Below, piece after piece: positions 56,886 to 64,000 of a stretch of DNA of 64,000 nucleotides. Every line of letters begins with the position of its first letter. Within the stretch, counting starts at the first letter, position 1. Source of the stretch: Sabellastarte sp. h YS-2021. Its lineage: Eukaryota; Annelida; Polychaeta; Sabellida; Sabellidae. Location: contig OZ024933.1 of assembly GCA_964017235.1 (NCBI GenBank), positions 94,145,432 through 94,209,431 on the forward strand, written 5' to 3'. The position numbers and the translations under genes were made by a program. The notes beneath the pieces are model-generated. The model made no database searches. It was not told where the DNA came from and saw only the letters and a list, made by a program, of their open reading frames with translations.

Positions 56886-56889
56886 CCTA

Positions 56890-57290
56890 TGTAATAGGGC
56901 TGCGAACGGTTACTGGAGGCTCGATAGACGAGTTGATCTTGGCTAGTACTTGAGTCCATTTTAAGTATTCGGTTACTTGCGAGGCATTATATTATCACCC
57001 ACGTAATGAAATGTTTGTGTAAAATATGCTGCATTTCAGCATTTCCATCACATAACATCAATTAAAGTTGTTGTTTTCGCTTGAAAATGTATAATATACT
57101 ACTTATTCTATGATATTTGGTTAAATAGAAGACGTTTTTCTTCAAAAGTTTCGTTTCCGGAATTGACTATTTGTTTACAGAAGACTTCTCATGGTGGGAA
57201 CTAAATCTCGCTGTTACTCGAATTCGGGCTGGTTGTCAGAGGGCGAGTACTCGGTGCCGTTTTTTTGTACATGTCCCACCCCTACTATTT
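56890..57290. mobile_element. hAT-like MITE remnant
   Basis: The left edge reads TAGGGCTGCGAACGGTTACT. The right edge reads CATGTCCCACCCCTACTA, the complement of TAGTAGGGGTGGGACATG. CGAGT/ACTCG blocks lie near both edges. The ends resemble hAT MITE termini (TAGGG.TG.GA), but the terminal match is short and I could not find an 8-bp flank duplication. Confidence 0.45.
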
Positions 57291-57294
57291 AATT

Positions 57295-58740
57295 CCTGAT
57301 TGAATGATCGAATGATTGATTTGGGTTGACCGTTGCTTTTGATACATCCTATTGGTCATATCAGGATGGGTGATGGAGAAGATATAGTGGATAAAAGAAA
57401 GTAATGCATAGTAGTAGGTAGTTAAGATTCTGTACTGAAAACATGACACTATCATCAACTTTGTGAATTACAAAATAATTCTTGGCAAATGGTGTGTTAA
57501 TAATTGTAGAATGAATGCAAAAACAATACAAATTGATGAATTTCAAGAGATACTCAAATGTGAGTTGAAAACCATACTTACTTTAACTCACAGGAGAAGG
57601 AGAACATGTATAAAATGATGAATGAAAATTTTCAACCTTTACTCCAAAATGCTCAAAATTAAGTTGAAAAACTTAGTTACTTTAAAACTGTCACTGGAGA
57701 AGAAAAGCATGTATAAAATGAAAATCTTTAACCATTTCTCTTCTTTTCGTTCTCACTAAAAGGAATTTACTGCCACCACCTTTTTCTTTTTCTTCCACCA
57801 CATGTTTACTAAATACCATTCTCTGCACCCGGTCTTGTATCTTCGTTTCTTGTCTACTGCTCTTCTGTAGTTTGTATGTGTGAAATTGTATTTGTGTATA
57901 TGTAAATGTTTAGAACCCAAAAAGATTAATAATAATAAAAAATTCTGTGCTAAAAACCATTAGCCACTGACAATTAACCTCTTCAGCATTCCCACTTCAT
58001 GTTGGCCCAGTACTCAAACCCAAGACCTGAGTTATGTGAGGCTTGTGTACAATACACTATAACATTTTGTCTCTGCAGGATAGATCCTGTTTTAAGAATT
58101 ATTTGAAACATGGCCCTCAACAACCTCATAGTAAATTGTAAGTACTATATTTAATCACTTGGTTCCCACACAGCCGATTCAGTTCATGTAGGGGTGAAAC
58201 ACATTTTCTATAATGATGTCAAGCTCTTATTTTTCTTCATATTAATCTACTGGTATATTGAAATGTTATTCACCATAATATCGACTAACAGCTATGGATG
58301 AGTAATGACTGAGTTTCATAAGAGTTATGCAAACAGACGGAAAGTATTTAAATTATGAATTTAGGATAAGATATTAATTAAACAATCAATAAGTATTAAA
58401 TGTGACAATATTTTGATGAATTAAATTGTTATATTTCACAAAATATGGAATCATGTAAGAATATCTATGATTAACATATGAAGCAGTTATAAAGTAGTAA
58501 ATGCAAGATCATGTGTTATATACTACCCTGTGAGTTTTGGGAAACAATATTGTAATCCACTTTATAATATCAATATTAAAATTGTGATAAATCTACATTA
58601 AACAACATAGAAATGTTGTGTTGGAGCTTGAGATCTCCCCAAACCATCTTGAGATCCTAAGTTTGGTTTCCAATCCTACAATGGGTTGGTATTGGTGAGA
58701 TCAATGCATACCTTCTGTAGAAAAATGAAATATTAAAAAC
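57295..58740. other. Unassigned; two-copy repeat at 57565-57720
   Basis: AGTTGAAAA.C.TA.TTACTTTAA followed by GGAGAAG and CATGTATAAAATGA occurs twice about 100 bp apart. Otherwise nothing is recognised. Confidence 0.4.
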
Positions 58741-58744
58741 CAAC

Positions 58745-59075
58745 AAGGCCGAAAGGGGTTTTGGTCTACTAGCGTGAACCTCAAAGCCATCAGAAACACG
58801 AGTAGTGCACTGAGGCGGTCACCCATCCAAGTACTAAAATAGCCCATTGGTGCTCAACTTCAGTGATGAGACAGGCACTCATCACGCTATGCCACAATTA
58901 GTGAAAGTCCGGAGGAAAAAAAAAAAATAATAAAAGTGATCTCTGGAAGTGCGAGCCTCGCTAGAGCTTGCACTTAAAACCCCAGGCATTGCCTTTAGAG
59001 CTTGTTCCACTCTTGCTTTCACTGAAAACCCCAACCTTGCCTTTAGAGCTTGTTCCACTCTTGCTTTCACTGGAT
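58745..59075 (-). mobile_element. 5S rRNA-derived SINE (SINE3-like)
   Basis: On the minus strand from about 58905 the sequence follows the 5S rRNA internal promoter region: CTGTCTCATCACTGAAGTTG in the box-A/IE part and TTAGTACTTGGATGGGTGAC in box C. The latter is identical to the metazoan 5S consensus as I remember it and extends through CGCCT. The 5S-like part ends there and unrelated body sequence follows (CACTACTCGTGTTTCTGATG, CCCCTTTCGGCC). An A-rich stretch (58917-58935) and a 48-bp tandem duplication (GCCTTTAGAGCTTGTTCCAC, 58991 and 59039) lie on the upstream side of the minus-strand copy. A diverged relative is at 10478-10690. Confidence 0.82.
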
Positions 59076-59079
59076 ACCA

Positions 59080-60380
59080 GAATTGCCTGAGATTAAAGTG
59101 AGTTGTTTGGACTGATATCCATCCTTTCTGTATCCTCTGATAAACTTCTAACCTTACCTGGACCTAGCTACAGATATCCCCAATACCTCTTCTTTTTCAC
59201 TGCGATTACAGGCATCTTAACTAAAAGATGAATTTCTAAGGAAAACACACAGATATAAATACCTTTATTTTTTTCATGGCAAAAATATGAAAAATGTTAA
59301 AAGATGAAAACAGGTATGAAAGATACACCAAGTCTAATGACTTTAAATATATTAGGATTAAAAAGATCAACACTTTAAGTAACATTTGAAAAAGTGTTTG
59401 AAAAATATCAAGATTCCTAGAAATGTAAGAAAACTATTCAAAGAAAATAGAAACTAAAATTAAGAAATATCCTTTAATTAAGGAGTAATCTTTCAGTACC
59501 AGATTTTGTCCAATGGAAAAAAACAAAGCAGTGATGAGAGATAAAAGTCTTTCCTGATTGGTTGGGTGACTGATAAAATCCTGATTGACAGTAGTCATGC
59601 CTGATTGATTACTGTTTTAGTCAGGGTGTAGTTTATCATTGTGTTTTGTGAAGGCAAGCCATACTGTTATCTTAAATACCTGTACAGTTTGTGATGATTA
59701 AACATCTGCATACTTTGGGGGTGTTCAATTTCTTATGGCACATGTTTGGTACCGTAACATTCTGAAATATTGAGCCAGTTTAAATTTATAACATGCTGTT
59801 GAAATAAATTTTGGAGACTAATTTGTCACTCTATTTTTGCTATAATAATATATTATTATTGGTAAGGTCAAATATTACATATGTTTGCACATATATGTAA
59901 CCCGTAACAAAATTTGCATGATGTAACGATTCTTAGCTGCAGTTGCAGGTTATTAAATTTATAATTTTACATACATTATAATCATGGCATGCAGGCATGC
60001 AAGTTGTTTATGTCAGCTTTTATATTTTAAAGAATTGTGTTTGTTTTGTTTTGTTTTTATTTTACTTTTTTTAATAGCCAATGTACTAGCATTCATTATT
60101 ATTAAAATGACAAGTGCAAGAAGTAACAATAAATAAAATAAAATAAAATAACTTATTTCAAATTGAAACTGCTTAAAATATTTAACACTTCTACACAATA
60201 GGAATTATTCTTTGAAACAAAGGCTTTTGATGTTAAGTAATTCTTCATAATATAATAAAGAAACATCCTTTCTTGAAGCAATGAATCTTGGTGAATTAGA
60301 CTTCTTATGCTTGGTCTAATGCAGTCAGAAAATATTAAATAGTCAGTCCCAAAGATGACCATAAGTGAGAGATCAAATTT
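59080..60380. other. Unassigned AT-rich sequence
   Basis: No gene. Simple repeats include TGTTTTGTTTTG near 60048 and (AAAAT)n at about 60130-60150. Confidence 0.4.
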
Positions 60381-60383
60381 ATG

Positions 60384-60915
60384 TCCCATTTACACTACAG
60401 GTAATACGTCCCATGGTTAGAGGTTTTACCACCTCCAAGGATACGACATACCTTCCAATATTTGGTGTATCATTCATACTAAAGGTGATATAACCCACTG
60501 TTATAGGCATTGAGGGAAATGCCCCTGTCCTTCAACTAATGCCCGAGGTAAGAAGTATGCCACCTTGTGACACAGTGGTGAAATGTCCATTTATCCCCAC
60601 TTGCCTTATGTCGCCCTGTTACACCAAAAGACGACCGAGTCACAACCTTATATACAGCGTGGACTACACCTTCAGTTACCATAGCAAGAAATTCATCCAC
60701 GCATGCTTGCATATGTCTGCGTATGTTCATGGTACAAAATTCAGAGGCTGAAATTTTAAACATTTTAAAACTTGTGTAGGATACGCAAGGTAATGAACCT
60801 TTCGCCATTGTGTCAAAAATTTGCATACAAACCTTGGACGGTAGTTGAGGGACAGAGGTGTTTTGCTCAGTGCCTATAACCACGGGTTATACTGCCTGTA
60901 GGGTGAATGGGGTAT
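60384..60915. mobile_element. Foldback DNA element with terminal and subterminal inverted repeats
   Basis: The left CCCATTTACACTACAGGTAA matches the complement of the right TACTGCCTGTAGGGTGAATGGG. Further in, GTTATAGGCATTGAGG..CCCCTGTCCTTCAAC (60499-60538) matches the complement of 60843-60879. The interior holds a 115-codon minus-strand open frame (60883-60536, GTG at its first codon) with no family I recognise. It spans both subterminal repeats and could be a transposase remnant or chance. Confidence 0.65.
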
Positions 60916-60994
60916 AAGATATTCAGCATGGTAGTTGGAAGAAATTAAGGTTGGATTTCAACCTGTGTGCATTTGTACTATGACAGTTCTATCA

Positions 60995-61085
60995 GACAGA
61001 GAACACTCTTCTGTGCAATGGGTTTGAACCCTGTGTTACTAGGTTAGTGTGTTAACCACTAGGTCACAGTGACAGTTCCATTGGG
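60995..61085 (-). mobile_element. tRNA-derived SINE head
   Basis: The minus strand reads GTGACCTAGTGGTTAACACA (box A) and then AGGGTTCAAACCCA (box B). Two short repeats of ATGACAATTC/GATGACGATTCCATCTA surround it (61105-61185). Only the head is clear. Confidence 0.65.
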
Positions 61086-61431
61086 TCCTGAACATGTGTA
61101 TTGTACGATGACGATTCCATCTATCCCATAACAATTGTGTATTCATGTTCATGTGTGTGCTTTGTAGAATGACAATTCTATCCAGTAGAGAACACTCCTG
61201 TATTCATCCCCAGGTTTCTAAAATGTCTGGAAAGAATGAAGAGTGCAAAAACCTGTTGGATGTAAGTATACTTAATGCATTTTAAAATAAAAATGGCCCT
61301 AGGGTGATGCAATTTTTGGGATATGATAAAACTCCTCTTTTTCAGAATCATGGCATTGCAAAGTGTGGGTTGGGGGGGGGGGGGTGCACCAAAGAGGGAG
61401 GGGGCATTTATGTGGTGCAATACAGTATAAA

Positions 61432-62372
61432 ACAAGATGCACTCAGAGAGAGCAAAACGCTCGACTCCATGTGACCAGTCTCTCAAGTGATATAAAGTAT
61501 TTTAAGGAAGATAATAAAATAAAACCAAACATGTAAATTAATCTTCATAGAAATAACAAGTAGAAAGCTAAAGTCATTAAAAATATATTGAAATGGACCT
61601 GATTTTTGACATGATTTTTTGTATCCAAAATAAGATCCAGATCTTTCTTTTAGTAACTTCTTCCTTCAGTCAGGTCCTACCCACAAATTTTTAAATAAAG
61701 ATCTGTTATTAGTTCTGGAGTAATCCAAACACACACACACACAAAAAACAAAAAAAAACCCAGACATAGACAAATAAACAATTGGCACACAAAACATAAA
61801 CTGCTGGTGGAGGTAAAAATATTGCTTAAAGGTCACTTCTTGGTGAAAATCACGCATGGTAATTTTTTGTGATGGACTGTCAAGGAATTGAAAGAAAAAA
61901 AAGAAAATAAAACAGAAATAATAATTAATAAAAATGATGAATATACCACCTCCCTCTTTATTATGTTTATGTCAATTTCAAGACATAAAATGAGAAGAAA
62001 TATTTTTACTTAAAGACAGCAAGTATCACAAGCTAGGTTTGTGACCTCACAATGACAGTTACATTGTGACATCACTGAGTAATGACATCATCAGAAAGCA
62101 AAATATTGATTTTTTACGTATGTGATAAAGAGAAGCAGTTTCACTGTGTATTCCCAATTAAAAATAAGAAAAACTCTCTCCTGGCTTTAATTTTCACACA
62201 AATTATACCAAATTTGGAAGAATCCGCCTGTACCCCATAAAATACCTACCCACCAAATCTGAGCTTGATTGGTGTTATAGTTTTTGAGTTATAAAGGTGA
62301 AACGGTGCACAGACTGACAAACAGACAGAAACAAACTGATCACAATAACCCTCTCCTATCGTCGAGCGTTAA
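61432..62372. mobile_element. Uninterrupted copy of the repeat that is split at 25.9/30.1 kb
   Basis: About 940 bp, from ACAAGATGCACTCAGAGAGA to GTCGAGCGTTAAT. It aligns with 25942-26603 followed directly by 30135-30398, so it shows the uninterrupted form. A (CA)n run (61730-61742), a TGGTGGAGGTAA block and a clustered ACAGACAGAAACA stretch lie inside. No protein, no terminal inverted repeat and no target duplication were seen, so the class is open. Confidence 0.75.
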
Positions 62373-63585
62373 TAAAGTTACAGAAGCCTTTTGTAAAGGT
62401 TGCCTATGATCTAGACAGGAGATAAATTTGGTGTCAACTTAGAATTGAGGATTGTCAAAGCAACTGCAGTCCACTATACCTCAGATTTGTGTGGGCTGCA
62501 TTAATTTAAACATCAATTTTTGAAGCTCATCACAATCAAAAGGAATCAATAAGTGTGTATATATTTTTATATTTCACCATCATTTTAGTACAAAGTATCA
62601 CATTGATACTATGACATAAAATAGAGATACATACAGGCTTGACTAATAGATTTTTATATGCACTGTTACTCCTTACTATTTCATCGAATATGGACTTTTA
62701 TAGCACTTAATCTCCATCATTGGGAGTCTCAAAGGCACATCTATACATAAATCTTATTGAATAGTCGTAGGTCCATTGACGTAGCTTACTCATACCCAAG
62801 AAGAGACTAGTGGCGGGGTGGCTGTAGGGGTAAGGATCTCTTTTTTACTACGGATAATTATCATCATACAAATGTGAAACATGTACCGAATTTCCACACA
62901 AATATTTTAATGATTACTTTACTCACAAATATATTATCAGTACTGTCAGAAGGGTATTTTGCTGTTTTGGTTCTGATTGCATTAAAATGCATCCAAGAAT
63001 AATAGAGAAATCTCGAGTTAAATATTTTTGTATTTTTCAGTGAAAAGACAAAACTTTCAAACATGAATATACATTTTTAGGTAAATGTTGACTTACTTTA
63101 CTTCTTACTCCATCAAAGTGGTGAAATAATAAAGCTAAAACAACCCTTCTGGTGCATAATTTAAGAAGTGGGTCGACTGTTAGAGTGCTTGATTAATTGT
63201 CATTAACAGTATATAACCGTGGTCAGGCACTGAGAATTTCTGTTGATTATCTTAAATCTTACCTTTCTATATGTAGGTAACTGAATATCCAAGTATTTTT
63301 CAAATATTTTAGGGAGTTTTATTTAATAAATTATCATGAGTGTTGGGTGCTAAATGTGACAAAATAGTCAATTAATCGACTGAAAATTTGGGGCGATTCA
63401 CAGCACAAATTTTAACTCATTGATTATATTGATGTGTTATATCTTGTGAAACAGTTTAAAGATATGCATTACTCCTAGAATTCTCCAGTTATATTTCTCT
63501 TGCAGTTGAGATTTCATTAAAACAGTGAAGTCGTACTAACATTGTACAAAATTAACACCTACCCCCCTGTCCCAAGACTGGTAGA
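62373..63585. other. Unassigned AT-rich sequence
   Basis: Nothing recognised. Confidence 0.4.
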
Positions 63586-63587
63586 GT

Positions 63588-63645
63588 AAGAAATCTAAAA
63601 TTCGCCAGGAATCTAAAATTCGCCACCTCTGAAACCTTAGTTAAT
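63588..63645. mobile_element. Left end of the 6.2-kb MITE, cut by the next element
   Basis: GAGTAAGAAATCTAAAATTC..GCCAGGAATCTAAAATTCGC matches the left arm of 6197-6420, and TA precedes it. The match stops in TTAGTTAAT where the palindrome-headed element begins. Confidence 0.8.
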
Positions 63646-64000
63646 TATGTCCACCCCCCTGGGGGGTGGATATATTATTTTTGCTTTTTTCGCCGTCCGA
63701 TGTCCGGCGTCCGGCGTCCGATGTCCGGCGTCACGCATGGTTTCCGCTCATTTAAAGGAAAAGTATTAGAGCTATTGTCACCAAATTTGGTATGCAGGCT
63801 TATTGGGTCAGTAGCTTGCTTGGGATTGCTTTTGGCTGTTGTACCTCTTTTGCTTACTGAGTAATACTTAAGTACAGCTATTTTCAGTACCCATTGGTTT
63901 CCGTGCATTTAAGCCAAAATAATTAAAGATATTTTACTACAATTTTGAATACAAGATTGTTATGTCCATAGCTCGCTTGGTATTGCATTTGGGACTGATA
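63646..64000 (+). mobile_element. Second hairpin-headed element, truncated by window end
   Basis: Nearly identical to 12078-12440: the palindrome (63650-63670), the GATGTCCG/GGCGTCC stretch (63696-63733; slightly different repeat number), then CACGCATGGTTTCCGCTCAT and on. An array of 169-bp units may follow beyond the window. The minus-strand 77-codon frame here is the counterpart of the 122-codon one at 11986-12354. Both are frames of the repeat head. Confidence 0.8.

Noticed and set aside
58815..58905. Functional 5S rRNA gene
   Set aside because: Only part of the 5S sequence is retained, with many substitutions outside the box C region, and it is fused to a SINE body.

Overview
The window looks like metazoan, probably molluscan (or at least lophotrochozoan), non-coding genomic DNA. 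It is AT-rich and low in gene content, with frequent CpG-poor repeats. The tandem arrays use phrases such as TGACCTTTGACCTTG and TATCTCGGAAACCGTAA, which I associate with bivalve and gastropod genomes. It also carries a CR1/L2-type LINE, a Penelope-like element with a GIY-YIG domain, a Ty3/gypsy-type LTR element, tRNA- and 5S-derived SINEs and many MITEs. I recognise no host protein-coding gene, no rRNA, tRNA or snRNA gene, and no CRISPR. Most open frames are chance frames or frames running through repeats.

Layout. 1-0.86 kb: tandem repeats of about 145 bp. 0.9-12 kb: mostly unassigned sequence with SINEs (2.3, 7.7, 9.3, 10.5 kb), MITEs (6.2, 10.2 kb) and an ACGGATC-rich island (4.2-4.8 kb). 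12.08-13.9 kb: a hairpin-headed element with eight 169-bp units. 14-24.6 kb: mostly unassigned, with a hAT MITE with target-site duplication (17.1 kb), two copies of another hAT-like family and a 29-bp minisatellite (21.3 kb). 24.6-32.6 kb: a nest of insertions. A 155-bp-unit array is split by an interspersed repeat (a second copy, apparently whole, lies at 61.4 kb). That repeat is split by a hairpin-headed element with 146-bp units, which carries a 5'-truncated LINE and a SINE. 34.5-36.6 kb: a decayed Penelope-like element between 15-bp direct repeats. 36.9-39.3 kb: a second 155-bp-array element ending in a hairpin. 41.1-45.9 kb: a young LTR retrotransposon on the minus strand, coding only Gag and protease. 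47-64 kb: an inverted-repeat element, more tandem arrays (49 kb; 35 bp x 15 at 53 kb), LINE and SINE relics, a 5S-derived SINE (58.8 kb), a foldback element (60.4 kb), the second copy of the 25.9-kb repeat (61.4 kb) and a second hairpin-headed element cut by the window end.

How the parts work together. The only coding unit that still looks functional is the LTR element. Gag and protease are in overlapping frames joined by a textbook -1 frameshift signal: slippery TTTAAAC abutting the gag stop, a 7-nt spacer, and a perfect 10-bp stem. Its two 1,378-bp LTRs differ at one base that I found, so it inserted recently. It lacks reverse transcriptase, RNase H and integrase and would depend on a partner element. 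The tandem-array elements share one plan (hairpin or GC-rich head, then arrays of 133-169-bp units, then in one case a terminal hairpin). This resembles non-autonomous rolling-circle (Helentron/DINE/pearl-type) elements; that assignment is inference.
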